Below are positions 9,108-18,494 of a stretch of DNA of 64,000 nucleotides, one piece after another. Source of the DNA: CAIYTF01 sp963664845 (GTDB lineage Bacteria; Bacteroidota; Ignavibacteria; Ignavibacteriales; Ignavibacteriaceae); assembly GCA_963664845.1 (NCBI GenBank), contig OY761615.1, positions 5,208,001 through 5,272,000 of the forward strand, in the 5' to 3' direction. A program made the translations under genes and the position numbers. The stretch's first letter is position 1; the number at the start of each line of letters is the position of its first letter. Under the pieces are notes generated by a model. That model was given only the letters and a program-made list of their open reading frames with translations, had not been told where the DNA came from and made no database searches.

Positions 9108-9827
9108 ATGAAAGAAATGGGTCCTCTTGAAAAAGCGAAGAAATATTTTGAATCCCGCACAAGGGAGTTGGAAGGTGGTCGTAAAGAACCCGGTCCATGT
9201 GTAACTATTTCACGTGAGACGGGTACAGGTGCTGACCGGGTGGGCGAAAAGCTTATAGAGTACTTTCATGCATATGGTCAGGAGTTTTTATTTTTTGATA
9301 AAAACCTCATCGACAAAATATTGCAGGACAGCACTCTCCCGCAAAAGATAAGTGAGTATTTCCCGGAAGACAAAACACCGGCACTCAGAACAACTGTAAA
9401 CGAACTGCTGGGAATACATCCTCCCATGATGAAACTGCTTCATCATGCAACGAAAACCATGCTTAATCTGGGAAGGATGGGAAATGTAATTTTGGTGGGC
9501 AGAGCCTCGAATATTATTACTGCAAACCTTCCCAACAGTTTCCATGTAAGGCTCGTGGGTCCCCATGAAATTCGCGTAAAGAACATGCAGACCTATTATC
9601 AGATGACGCTCAAAGAAGCAACTGATTTTGTGGACAAGGAGGATAAGGCCCGGAAGAATTATGTCAATTCAAATTACCATAAGGACGTGGACGATCCAAC
9701 GCTCTATCATATGGTTATGAATATTAATGCACTTTCCGTCGAGGAAACAGCTACGATAATTGGTGAGGCAATATTGTTGAAATTGCCGGCCTGGAAGAAA
9801 CAGATTATGGCGGCTGTGGAGTCATAA
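9108..9827 (+). CDS. cytidylate kinase-like family protein
   Basis: 239-residue cytosolic protein resembling the cytidylate-kinase-like family (Cytidylate_kin2 type). The N-terminal P-loop region is degenerate (SRETGTGADRVG instead of a strict GxxGxGK). Later come FFDKNLID, GRASNII, a lid-type region rich in Lys and Arg (VDKEDKARKNYVNSNYHKD), and the LYHMVMNINAL segment characteristic of this family. The preferred phosphate acceptor is unknown and it need not be a true CMP kinase. AAGGAG about 9 bases before ATG supports the start. It follows the STAS gene after 255 bases, so co-transcription is uncertain. Confidence 0.8.
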   Translation: MKEMGPLEKAKKYFESRTRELEGGRKEPGPCVTISRETGTGADRVGEKLIEYFHAYGQEFLFFDKNLIDKILQDSTLPQKISEYFPEDKTPALRTTVNELLGIHPPMMKLLHHATKTMLNLGRMGNVILVGRASNIITANLPNSFHVRLVGPHEIRVKNMQTYYQMTLKEATDFVDKEDKARKNYVNSNYHKDVDDPTLYHMVMNINALSVEETATIIGEAILLKLPAWKKQIMAAVES

Positions 9828-10396
9828 TGTCACAGGTAAGTTGACATAGATGTTTCTCCACGTAGGTTGTTTCATGATCAATCTTTTATGAAAGAAGCCA
9901 GGAAAAATTCCAGGGACTGCCAGAAGAAGCGTGCTGCATAATGTTTTTTGGGCAGCCTTCGGCTATATGAAGTACTGTTTACCGGCGTTAACCGTGTGAT
10001 TGCTTCACCCTGCGCGGGATCGCAAGGAGTTTCATGGCTTTATGACACCCTTCGCAGGTATTTGGGGAACGAATAACTTTACCTGATGCAGGCTCGTAAT
10101 GGCTTGTTTTTGGTTATGTAACCGTCGCTAATGGGCTGGAGGGCTCTCCCTATGCGATATCTCGACTTGCCTTCCCATGGGTATGAGCACCCGGCTTCCA
10201 GGACAAGCTCAGCGAGTTAGTCCTGTTGAGTTGGTAGAGCAAGCGACGTTGTCTTCGTAAGTGCTTTGCACTGAAATGTTCAAAATAGCGAGTAAATTTA
10301 TTGATGGGGTTTATCGAACATTCCCAATGATTTTGTAAATTTCTCAAACGGATTTTGCTATTTACTCATATATCTTATACCCGATATCAAATTCAA
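9828..10396. other. 569-base intergenic region with a hairpin
   Basis: No protein gene is supported here. The clearest structure is a hairpin at 10200-10224: AGGACAAGCTC, loop AGC, then GAGTTAGTCCT, an 11-bp stem with two mismatches. Just after it comes GAGTTGGTAGAGC, which looks like a tRNA D-arm, but no T-arm or acceptor stem can be found. The base composition is somewhat GC-richer than the AT-rich promoters elsewhere, as expected for a decayed element or gene remnant. AT-rich sequence at 10355-10396 probably belongs to the promoter of the TPR operon. Confidence 0.4.
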
Positions 10397-13363
10397 ATGA
10401 AATTAAAATACATCCTTATTATTGTCTTCTTCCTGTGTGGGATCAAGCTATTTCCTCAAGTGCCTACGGTTGTGTATGGTGAAGCAATGAATGACTTTGC
10501 CAGGGAAGCTTACAGTTCGGCCTATCAAAAATTTCAGGAGTATAGCAAGTTGCCGGATGTTACCACCGGGCAGCTTTCTGCAGCCTGCTATTTTTCCGGT
10601 GAGTGTCTTTTTAAAAATGGTGATTTTTCCGGAGCTATTTTTGCCTACAGCAAGGTGGCAGACTATTACCGGCTCTCCAATTTCCGGGAAGAAGCAATTT
10701 TTAAGCTTGGGCTCGTTTATAATAAAACCGAAAATTACGGAAAGAGCCGTGAACGGTTATTCCAGTTACTGTCCGAATTCCCCTCAACTGACTACAAAGG
10801 GCAGGCATATTATTGGATTGCCGAGGATTTTCTGGCTGAACAAATATACAGTGAAGCATTTGATTTTTTTGCCAAATCTGCTGAATCCAAAACCGATAAT
10901 CCCTGGCTCACCACAGCTATCTTCAAGATGGCAAATATTCATGAACTCCGGGGAGATTACGACAAGGCAATTGATATGTATGATACGTTGCTTACGTATT
11001 TCCGGAACTCACCCTATGCGCTGGAGGCACAATACCGTATAGGTTACAGCTATTTTAAGCTGAAGATGTTTGATAATGCACTTATTGAGCTTTCCAACCC
11101 AGATCTTGCCGCATTGCCGCCTGAGAATGCCAAAGAGGCGTCGTTTGTGCTTGGCGTATCCTGGTTCAGTACATCGGAATATGGAAAGGCCGATTCGATT
11201 TTTACGTCATTATTAAAAAACGAAGTTCCTGATTCATTAAAGCGGCAATTGTTGTATTCTTTGGGATGGTGCAAATTCCAGGAAAAACTGTACACAGAGG
11301 CACAAAAACTATTTAATACACTTGCCTTGGGAACAGACTCTTTGGCGCGGGTTTCACTTTATTGGAAAGGCGAGGCTCAGCGCTACCAGGGAAAACAATC
11401 TGAAGCTATCAAGACATTTGAAGACTACATTAAAAAGTACCCGAGAACCGCTCTGTCCCGGGCTGCACAATATGAAATTGGAGTGATTTATTTTGAGCAG
11501 CAACAGTTTCAGAAGGCAAGAGGTTTTCTGCTAAATGCTTCTTCCACTGGAGAAAGCGATTTAAGGGCCAGGATTTTTACGATTCTTGGTGAACTTGAGT
11601 TGAATCGGGATAACTCCAAGGCTGCCATCACTTCTTTTACGTCTGCTTTGGAAATTGATTCAATTTCCAAATCCTATAAAAACAGGGCGCAATTCGGGCT
11701 CGGTGTTGCTCAATTCAAAAACGGTGATCTTAAAAAAGCGATTAAAACGCTTCAGCTTGTTGAGAAGGCTGCACCTTCGTTCGAAACGGATAAAATCAAT
11801 TTCATCCTGGGTGAATGCTATTTTTCAGAGGATAATTACTCTGCTGCACTTGCACGCTATAAAAAACTTTCCCCCGGTAATGAGGATTTTGGCGCGTCAG
11901 GAGTATATGGTGCGGCATATTGCAGCTATAATATGAAAGATTATGAAAACGCTGCTTACGCGTTCTCCGATTTTGTTAAAAACTTCCCGCACGATTACAG
12001 AGTGACCGATGCAAGGCTTCGGCTGGCCGACTCGTACCTGGCTACAAAAAAATATCAACAGGCAATTGCTGAGTATAAAGAACTAACCAAAAGCACCGCA
12101 AAAAACAACGATTATGCTCTCTATCAGTCGGGACTGGCCCTTTATAAAGGCGGCAAAGTACAGGATGCAATCACTCAGTTAAAACGGCTGGCGGATAAGT
12201 TCCCTCATTCACAATATGCCGAGAATGGCCTGTACCTGATGGCATGGATGAAACTGCAAAGCGGGAATCAGGCTGATGCCATTCAGCAATATGAATATTT
12301 ATTGGGAACCTATCCAAATACGAAACTTGCTCCACAGATATATTATGCAATTGGGGACTGTTATTATAATGGGGGAAATTATGACACCGCCATCGTTTAT
12401 TACGAAAAGGTGGTCGAGAATTACCCCAATTCTTCCAATGCATATGATGCAATAAACGGGATCCAGCAAGCCTACGCTGCTAAGGGAGATGTTCAGTCTG
12501 CCGCCGACGTGATTGAGAAATACAGCCAGAATAACAAATGGAGCTATGCAGATCAGCTTTATTTGAAAAAGGGCGAGCTATATTTCAATCAGGGAAATTT
12601 TCAGGCGGCCAAGGAAAGTTATGAGTCCTTTGTAGACCTTTACCCCAAAAGCAAATTCATGCCCCGGGCACTTTATTGGATTGGCAAGAGTGCTCAGTTT
12701 CTTGGCAATACTGACGTGGCAACAGAAAAATTCAGTCTGGTTTTCAGTATGTATCCGAAGAGTGAAGAATCGGCATCAGCGGTTATTGAATGGGGAAAGA
12801 TACTGGTGAGCCAAAAACGGCTGGATGAGGCATTGAAAATTTATGAAAACGGATTGGAAAGATTGAAAGAATCGGCCGCTGTTCCAGAAATCCTATACTG
12901 GAAGGGAATTGCTGAGAAGCAAAAAGGGGACGAAGCCTCTGCCTTCGATACTTTTGACCAACTCGTCGTATACCACGACGGGACTTTATTTGCTGACAAG
13001 GCGAGGATTGAACTTGGGCTCATTGAACTAAATGCCAAACGTTATCCAAATGCAATAAAATATTTTCAGCAGTTAGCCACAAAGCGAAACGATGAGATAG
13101 GTGCCTCTGCCCAATATTATCTGGGGGTAGTAAGTCAGCGACAGGAGAAGTTTCAGGAAGCAATAACTTATTTGGTAAGAACTCTCAACTCATTTACGGG
13201 ATTCGATGAATGGGTGACCAAATCGTACCTCAGGTTGGGTGAATGCTACGATAAGCTAAAGGATACAAAGAAAGCACGGGAAATGTACAAAACGGTGGTT
13301 GAAAAGCACAAGAACGACGAATACGGAAAAGAAGCACAGGCGAAGATCAGGAGGCTGCGTTGA
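10397..13363 (+). CDS. giant tetratricopeptide-repeat envelope protein
   Basis: 988-residue exported protein with signal peptide (MKLKYILIIVFFLCGIKLFPQ), followed almost entirely by TPR units of about 35 residues. Recurrent features are A.Y.IG..Y (as in AQYRIGYSYFKL), A...F......YP.S and YW.G.A. This is the BamD/YbgF-like TPR type (TPR_6/Tol-Pal CpoB style) that forms a superhelical scaffold in the periplasm. ATG 10397 is chosen because it starts the signal peptide; TTG 10355 upstream would add a non-signal extension. The stop overlaps the next gene's TTG start (TTGA), making it the first gene of a four-gene envelope operon. Confidence 0.85.
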   Translation: MKLKYILIIVFFLCGIKLFPQVPTVVYGEAMNDFAREAYSSAYQKFQEYSKLPDVTTGQLSAACYFSGECLFKNGDFSGAIFAYSKVADYYRLSNFREEAIFKLGLVYNKTENYGKSRERLFQLLSEFPSTDYKGQAYYWIAEDFLAEQIYSEAFDFFAKSAESKTDNPWLTTAIFKMANIHELRGDYDKAIDMYDTLLTYFRNSPYALEAQYRIGYSYFKLKMFDNALIELSNPDLAALPPENAKEASFVLGVSWFSTSEYGKADSIFTSLLKNEVPDSLKRQLLYSLGWCKFQEKLYTEAQKLFNTLALGTDSLARVSLYWKGEAQRYQGKQSEAIKTFEDYIKKYPRTALSRAAQYEIGVIYFEQQQFQKARGFLLNASSTGESDLRARIFTILGELELNRDNSKAAITSFTSALEIDSISKSYKNRAQFGLGVAQFKNGDLKKAIKTLQLVEKAAPSFETDKINFILGECYFSEDNYSAALARYKKLSPGNEDFGASGVYGAAYCSYNMKDYENAAYAFSDFVKNFPHDYRVTDARLRLADSYLATKKYQQAIAEYKELTKSTAKNNDYALYQSGLALYKGGKVQDAITQLKRLADKFPHSQYAENGLYLMAWMKLQSGNQADAIQQYEYLLGTYPNTKLAPQIYYAIGDCYYNGGNYDTAIVYYEKVVENYPNSSNAYDAINGIQQAYAAKGDVQSAADVIEKYSQNNKWSYADQLYLKKGELYFNQGNFQAAKESYESFVDLYPKSKFMPRALYWIGKSAQFLGNTDVATEKFSLVFSMYPKSEESASAVIEWGKILVSQKRLDEALKIYENGLERLKESAAVPEILYWKGIAEKQKGDEASAFDTFDQLVVYHDGTLFADKARIELGLIELNAKRYPNAIKYFQQLATKRNDEIGASAQYYLGVVSQRQEKFQEAITYLVRTLNSFTGFDEWVTKSYLRLGECYDKLKDTKKAREMYKTVVEKHKNDEYGKEAQAKIRRLR

Positions 13364-14943
13364 AACTACCAATAGCAATACTTGTTTTCATGGGCAGCAT
13401 CTGTCTGTATGCCCAGGAAGCCCCGAACAAGAGTGTTGATTTACCAACATTCGTGATCACCGGAAAAGAAACAATTGAATTCCCACCGGCTGAAAAATTG
13501 TCTTCCCCTCCCATAACCGTGGTCACCGAGGATTTTCTGAAACCTTCTTATGATCCAGAGTTTTTGGTGGCGACAGTTTCCTCAAATCCATTTGGTCATA
13601 AGGCAATAATTCAGGATTCTTCGGTGCTTCACCGCAATAAGCTGATGGGACGAGCCGGATCGGTGACACTGCCCGGTCTTATGTATTCAACTCTTTTCAA
13701 TTACAATGACATCGGTGCTTCCTTCAGGATTGGCAGTGAGTATTCACTGCCCTATGTAAAAAACGGTCAAGTATTCTCAATTTCACCTGAGATTGATTTG
13801 TCTTACAAGGTACTGAGGTCGGGGAGCTGGATCGATGAGAATCAGTTTAACGTATTTAGTCGTTTTTCGTATACCAGTTACCGCTTTTATGCTGTTGACC
13901 AGGCACCGGCCCGGAAGATCAACAAATTCGCTCTTGGTGCTTCACTGGAAAACAGCACAAGCGACTTTTGGAAATACAAGGGTTCCGCCGAGTTACGTTC
14001 TATCAGTCTGGGAGATGAAAAGGTTAAAGAAAACCGGACTATTTTTTCGGGGAGCGCCGGATTTGCCGGGAAAACCATCGAATTTACTCCAACCGCTCAA
14101 CTGAGCTTCAATTCAACAGGCGATTCACTCGCCGTCAGCAGATCAGTTACACTGTTGCAGGCATCTGCACCGCTGAAAATAACCATCTCTGATGTGCTTA
14201 GTGCATATGGAGCTTTGCACCTTACGTTAATGGATTCAATAAAAACGGTGAATCCAAACTTTGGTGTCTTTTTTAAACTGAATTCGTTTATATCGCTTTC
14301 AGCGAGTTTTTCGCCTGGATATCAGGTTTATGACTTTGATAATATTCTTAATGAAAACCGATTTGCCTCTCTGACGCATCGGAGCTTATTTATTTACCCG
14401 GTTGATAGTAAACTTGATCTCAGTTTGACCTTTGAATCGGCCAAAGTTTATGACCTGACGTTTGGTTTTTCTTCATACAAATCCGACAGATATCCCTATT
14501 ATAATTCTGGCACCAACGGAGCTTTTTACCTAGCATCCGGATCAGTGACGGTGTTTAATATGCGTGCAGAGCTTCGTGTACATCCTGCCACGTATGGCTA
14601 TTTTGTATCCTCAGTTCAGCTTAATGCCATTAAAGACAGTATTGGGAATTATATCCCTAATTCAGCTCCGTTTGCAGCCTATGCCATTTATGGCTATAAT
14701 CTCCAGGAGGGTGTCACCTTGAAAGCCGGCGGAAAGTTTTTAAGTGGGCGGTACAATGACATTGCCAACAATGATAAGCTTCCAATGACCATTTCGCTGT
14801 TTACTGAATTTGGTTATTCCTTTTCCAGGGAGTTTTTATTAACTGCAAAAATTGATAACTTATTAAACAGAAAAAATCTCATTTTGAAAGGATATCAGGA
14901 TCGGCCGCTCACACTGGAACTTGGCGTCGAATTTCAGTGGTAA
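13360..14943 (+). CDS. outer-membrane beta-barrel protein
   Basis: 527 residues starting with TTG, which overlaps the TPR gene stop by four bases and is preceded by a strong AGGAGG eight bases upstream. A signal peptide ends near LYAQ. After it comes LPTFVITGKETIEFP, a TonB-box/plug-like stretch, then about 400 residues of alternating amphipathic strands with many aromatic residues. The protein ends ELGVEFQW, with the terminal aromatic expected of BAM-inserted barrels. It resembles a reduced TonB-dependent-receptor barrel without a full plug. Operon linkage to a TPR protein and a TonB suggests an energised outer-membrane complex. Substrate unknown. Confidence 0.75.
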   Translation: MKLPIAILVFMGSICLYAQEAPNKSVDLPTFVITGKETIEFPPAEKLSSPPITVVTEDFLKPSYDPEFLVATVSSNPFGHKAIIQDSSVLHRNKLMGRAGSVTLPGLMYSTLFNYNDIGASFRIGSEYSLPYVKNGQVFSISPEIDLSYKVLRSGSWIDENQFNVFSRFSYTSYRFYAVDQAPARKINKFALGASLENSTSDFWKYKGSAELRSISLGDEKVKENRTIFSGSAGFAGKTIEFTPTAQLSFNSTGDSLAVSRSVTLLQASAPLKITISDVLSAYGALHLTLMDSIKTVNPNFGVFFKLNSFISLSASFSPGYQVYDFDNILNENRFASLTHRSLFIYPVDSKLDLSLTFESAKVYDLTFGFSSYKSDRYPYYNSGTNGAFYLASGSVTVFNMRAELRVHPATYGYFVSSVQLNAIKDSIGNYIPNSAPFAAYAIYGYNLQEGVTLKAGGKFLSGRYNDIANNDKLPMTISLFTEFGYSFSREFLLTAKIDNLLNRKNLILKGYQDRPLTLELGVEFQW

Positions 14944-14970
14944 AATGACAGATCCGGCAAAGAACTACTC

Positions 14971-16896
14971 ATGCTGTTAAGAACCGAAGTTATCAATCTA
15001 TTGGCTGAAAAAGCAGGCGTCCCCCAGTTGGAGGCCGCACGTTTTATGGAGATATTTCTCTATAAACTGTCTGAATTGCTCCTTGAAGGAGATCGATTTA
15101 AAATAGCCGATTTTGGTGAGTTCGTCATTTCATCACAGCAAAAGGGGGCAACCAAATCCAAAGCCGCCGGGAAAATTTTCCTTTTTACTCCACAGGGTGA
15201 GAGCGGGAGCGTGACTTTTGGAGCCCCGACCTCATATTCTGCAAATGTTAACCCACTTGATCCGCTTTTTACCCTTGGAATCAACCGGCGATTTATCCCG
15301 GTCAGGGGTGAAGTATTCAGCTCTGATGGACTTCCTTCGGGGCCCGATGAAATGCGGAAATACCTTGAGCAGCATGCGGGCTTGCTGCTGCAGGAAGGAA
15401 CTTTTGTGCGTTCTCAGACCAAGGGAGCCAGTGAACCTCAGGAGGATGAAAATCTTCCTTCAGAAGCGTTCCTTCCTTTTAGCACGCCTAAATTGAATCT
15501 GACGGCTGAGCGTCCCGCTGAACCAGAGGAAACCGCCTGGGAATTTGGAAACGATTGGAAAAAGGAATACGAAGAAGACCTTTTGCTTGAATCAGGCGAA
15601 GAATCTGCCAGGGCATCCTCAAAAGTCAGCAAAACACAGAAAGAATCCGAACTTTCCGGTTGGGATTTTGGACAGGAAGAGGAAATTAAAAGCAAGAGCA
15701 AACCGGAAGAAGAAGAGGATAGCTCAGACGAGTTTGACCTTTCAGCTTTTGCACCGGTGCGTTCAATGACCAGGGAAATGGAGATTGACCTTTCTGAATT
15801 GGACACTGACACTGAGTCGGATGAGGAATCTGAAGAATCTTTTGAGATTAATCATTACAAAGATACGGAACAGGAAGAAGACGAATACGAGAACGACGAA
15901 GAAGAAGACGAAGACGAAGATTATGAAGATGATATAATTCCTGAGGATTTTGATTCGTTATTTAAAAAATCACTTGCCGAAAATGTAATGAATGCAGGCC
16001 CTGCGAAAGATGAGAATGAAGACGAAGGTGATTTTGGTATTGATTCCTCCGGATTGGAATTGACTGAAGAGGATTATGATGAGGATGGAACAGGGCTCTC
16101 AAGGTCAGCACGGGAAGCTGTGGATTTACGGGGGCAAAGGCTTTCCCGGCACATTTCGCCTGAAGAGGAAATGGAATTCAGCGGAATTAAGGGAACTGTT
16201 GAGCGGGCAGCGCCAATTAAGCAAAAGAGCTACATCGGCTATTATATTATTGCATTTTTGCTCCTTTCCGGGGTAGGTTTCCTTGTGTATTCCAAATTGT
16301 ATGGCATGCCCATGTGGGCAAGCGATCTGATCAATAAAAAGGCTCCTGAAATTCAGTTGAAAGCCTCGCCTACAGTAGTTGAACGTGATTATGCATTTCC
16401 TGTCTCGTACCCCTATGATAAAATTGCCGCTGTAATGCCTCCGCAGACCATTACAGAAGAGAAAACGGCTGCAAAGGATTCGGTGAAACAAGAACCTGCG
16501 AAACAGGAACCTGCGAAACAAGAACCGTCAAAACCAGAACCTGCAAAGCAGACACCCGTTAAACAGGAAACAGCTAAGCCCGTTAAACAGGAACCGCCAA
16601 AAAAAGTTGTGCCACCTCCGGTGGAAGACAAAGGGAAAAAAATATCATCAGCCGAGTATAAGGGTGCATTCATTGAACCTTCACAAAAAGGTTTTGAGAT
16701 TCAGGTTATGTCACTTGGACCAAACGATAAAGCAAGTGCAGAGAAGGCGGCTTCACGCTTGCGTTCATTGGGCCTAAATTCCTTTGTTGTCGAAAAGGAA
16801 ATACCCAAACGGGGTGTTGTTAACCGGGTGCGAGTAGGCCCGTTTTCATCCCGCCAGGATGCTGAGAAGGCCTTAAGAAAAATAAAAGGTGAATAG
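14971..16896 (+). CDS. HU-like domain / acidic linker / TM / SPOR protein
   Basis: 641-residue single-pass membrane protein. Residues 1 to about 85 resemble the HU/CCDC81-like DNA-binding fold (RTEVINLLAEKAGV, then FGEFVI). A long, highly acidic, low-complexity region follows (about 170-390, runs of Glu and Asp). A transmembrane helix spans about 423-444. The periplasmic part has a Lys-Gln-Glu-Pro repeat (PAKQEPAKQEP at about 508-530) and a C-terminal SPOR domain (574-641; VGPFSSRQDAEKAL), which in known families binds denuded peptidoglycan. The layout would join a cytoplasmic nucleic-acid-binding-like head to the cell wall. HU-SPOR fusions are known in Bacteroidota; DNA binding here is inferred. 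Confidence 0.85.
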   Translation: MLLRTEVINLLAEKAGVPQLEAARFMEIFLYKLSELLLEGDRFKIADFGEFVISSQQKGATKSKAAGKIFLFTPQGESGSVTFGAPTSYSANVNPLDPLFTLGINRRFIPVRGEVFSSDGLPSGPDEMRKYLEQHAGLLLQEGTFVRSQTKGASEPQEDENLPSEAFLPFSTPKLNLTAERPAEPEETAWEFGNDWKKEYEEDLLLESGEESARASSKVSKTQKESELSGWDFGQEEEIKSKSKPEEEEDSSDEFDLSAFAPVRSMTREMEIDLSELDTDTESDEESEESFEINHYKDTEQEEDEYENDEEEDEDEDYEDDIIPEDFDSLFKKSLAENVMNAGPAKDENEDEGDFGIDSSGLELTEEDYDEDGTGLSRSAREAVDLRGQRLSRHISPEEEMEFSGIKGTVERAAPIKQKSYIGYYIIAFLLLSGVGFLVYSKLYGMPMWASDLINKKAPEIQLKASPTVVERDYAFPVSYPYDKIAAVMPPQTITEEKTAAKDSVKQEPAKQEPAKQEPSKPEPAKQTPVKQETAKPVKQEPPKKVVPPPVEDKGKKISSAEYKGAFIEPSQKGFEIQVMSLGPNDKASAEKAASRLRSLGLNSFVVEKEIPKRGVVNRVRVGPFSSRQDAEKALRKIKGE

Positions 16897-16901
16897 CAGT
16901 T

Positions 16902-17594
16902 TTGAGAAAATATAGTTCTGCTTCAGCAATTTTTTCCGTTGTTGTTCATTCGGTTATTTTTCTTGGGTTCATATATATAGAAACCGTTAGTTTCCCGGAC
17001 ACTAAGACAGACCTTGTGGAAGTGGGTTTTGGTGAAGGTTTTGGAAGCGGCGGCGGCGGATTTGGCACTACACTTAATCCGGGTAAGTTTTCTGCGCCTG
17101 AACCCGAAAATAAAAATGAATTGGTGAACAAAAGAGGGACGGAGGAAAACTCTGCCAAGGCACTTAGAGACGAGGATGTTATCGGTACAGCCTCGAAATC
17201 ATCAGGCAAGAACAAATCCAATAATGCATCTGTGCGTGGCGAGGCATCCAATGCATCCGGATTCGGAACTGGGAAGGGTGCTGGAATTGGTCCTGGGGAA
17301 GGAGATGGCCTGGGGTTCAATATTGATTGGGGCGGTGGAGGCCGAAGGAAAATTCTGTCCTATCCGTTACCTGAATATCCACGCGGCGCCAACAAACAAC
17401 TTGATGTCAAGATACGGTTTTCCATACTTGCCGATGGCACAGTAGGGATGCGCACATTGCTGACCAAAGGGGATGCTAGACTAGAGAACGCAGCGTTGAG
17501 TGCAATACAAATGTGGCGTTTTGAGCAGCTTCCGGAATCCCAAAAATCATTTACGCAGTCTGCAGTAATTATCTTCCAGTTTCGTCTGCGTTAA
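16902..17594 (+). CDS. TonB-like energy transducer
   Basis: 230 residues from a TTG start five bases after the HU-SPOR stop. An N-terminal anchor (about 8-28) is followed by an unusual glycine/asparagine/serine-rich linker rather than the Pro-Lys-rich linker of classical TonB. The C-terminal TonB domain carries the typical YPLPEYPRGA...VKIRF...GTV pattern and ends with a short strand (IIFQFRLR). It should transmit proton-motive energy to outer-membrane barrels, presumably the barrel encoded two genes upstream. No ExbB or ExbD gene is nearby. The 3' end overlaps the convergent membrane-protein gene by four bases. Confidence 0.85.
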   Translation: MRKYSSASAIFSVVVHSVIFLGFIYIETVSFPDTKTDLVEVGFGEGFGSGGGGFGTTLNPGKFSAPEPENKNELVNKRGTEENSAKALRDEDVIGTASKSSGKNKSNNASVRGEASNASGFGTGKGAGIGPGEGDGLGFNIDWGGGGRRKILSYPLPEYPRGANKQLDVKIRFSILADGTVGMRTLLTKGDARLENAALSAIQMWRFEQLPESQKSFTQSAVIIFQFRLR

Positions 17595-17962
17595 ACTTTT
17601 TCTTCCTTTTTTTCTTCAGTTTCGGCGGTTGCCACTTTTTTTGTCCACAACTCCTTATAATACATTTTATAGAAGAAAAATTCGATTGTTGTGGTCATCA
17701 ATATGGGTATTGTTGAATTATCCAGCCAATCTTTGAGTGGGGTGCCGTTTTGTACAGAATCATACACCAGCGTATGGATGTGCAACAGGTTCTCATCGAT
17801 GGTTTTATAAATGATGCTTGCCAGAGTCCAGCCCACAGCGAACAATATTCCTATTAATGCCATATTAAGCCAGCCTTCTTTGGCCCCGTTTGCCTTATAT
17901 TTTTTTACAAATACATAAGTGACGAAAACAAAGTGCAGGAAGAAAACGATGAAATTTATCAT
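17591..17962 (-). CDS. hypothetical membrane protein
   Basis: 123 residues with an N-terminal helix (about 2-20), a second helix (about 32-52), a third hydrophobic stretch at about 85-102, and a Lys/Glu-rich C-terminal tail. Not recognised. It is the last gene of a leftward series of small membrane proteins and overlaps the end of the TonB gene, so the two operons converge without room for a shared terminator. Confidence 0.6.
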   Translation of the reverse strand: MINFIVFFLHFVFVTYVFVKKYKANGAKEGWLNMALIGILFAVGWTLASIIYKTIDENLLHIHTLVYDSVQNGTPLKDWLDNSTIPILMTTTIEFFFYKMYYKELWTKKVATAETEEKKEEKV

Positions 17963-17990
17963 ATGCTATTCTAAATTACTGTTAATGGAG

Positions 17991-18494
17991 TTATTGACTA
18001 TCAGATAATCTTTTGTGAAAATAGACTGCTGCCAGTATTCCCCCGAGCGCACCCATCACTATATTCGAAAAGAGATTTCCGATGAACAGCATGAAGGTAT
18101 ACATGGGCGAAAACCCTTTTGTATTGATTTCTGTCGCGATTCTTCTTATAAGTGTTATGGACTGTTCCAGTTCAGAACCGACAAAATAGGAACGAAGCAT
18201 TTTTTCAACTTCACCCGAGACCATGAGGAAATCGTTGGACCGTGTAAGGTAGGTTATGAGCGAGTCGAAGACTGTGCCAAAAAGAGCTGCGAATATTCCC
18301 GTTAAAATGCCGAGCAGTATGGCCCGGTCAAATCTAATGGTATAAAATCCGACGAGCTTGAAATGGAAAAACAACGCGAGGAAAACGGCTGCAGGAACCA
18401 ACAGGCAGCAAGTAAAGCTGCGCACATAGGGAATTGTAGAGAGCACGGCAGCACCAAAACCTGCAACAAGAGCCGGGGATATATTATTTTTCAT
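17991..18494 (-). CDS. hypothetical polytopic membrane protein
   Basis: 167 residues with about four hydrophobic segments and glycine-rich helices (IVMGALGGILAAVYF near the C-terminus). The general pattern resembles DUF4199-like proteins of Bacteroidota, but this is not certain. The start overlaps the end of the DUF2085 gene by about 11 bases, indicating coupled translation. Confidence 0.6.
   Translation of the reverse strand: MKNNISPALVAGFGAAVLSTIPYVRSFTCCLLVPAAVFLALFFHFKLVGFYTIRFDRAILLGILTGIFAALFGTVFDSLITYLTRSNDFLMVSGEVEKMLRSYFVGSELEQSITLIRRIATEINTKGFSPMYTFMLFIGNLFSNIVMGALGGILAAVYFHKRLSDSQ

Noticed and set aside
10214..10260. tRNA-like segment (GAGTTGGTAGAGC, as in a D-arm)
   Set aside because: No matching acceptor stem, no T-loop GTTCGAAT-type sequence and no paired anticodon stem could be found around it.
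15850..15970. acidic repeat-rich DNA as a possible sequencing or assembly artefact
   Set aside because: The reading frame stays open through to a good transmembrane helix and SPOR domain, so it is a real low-complexity coding region.
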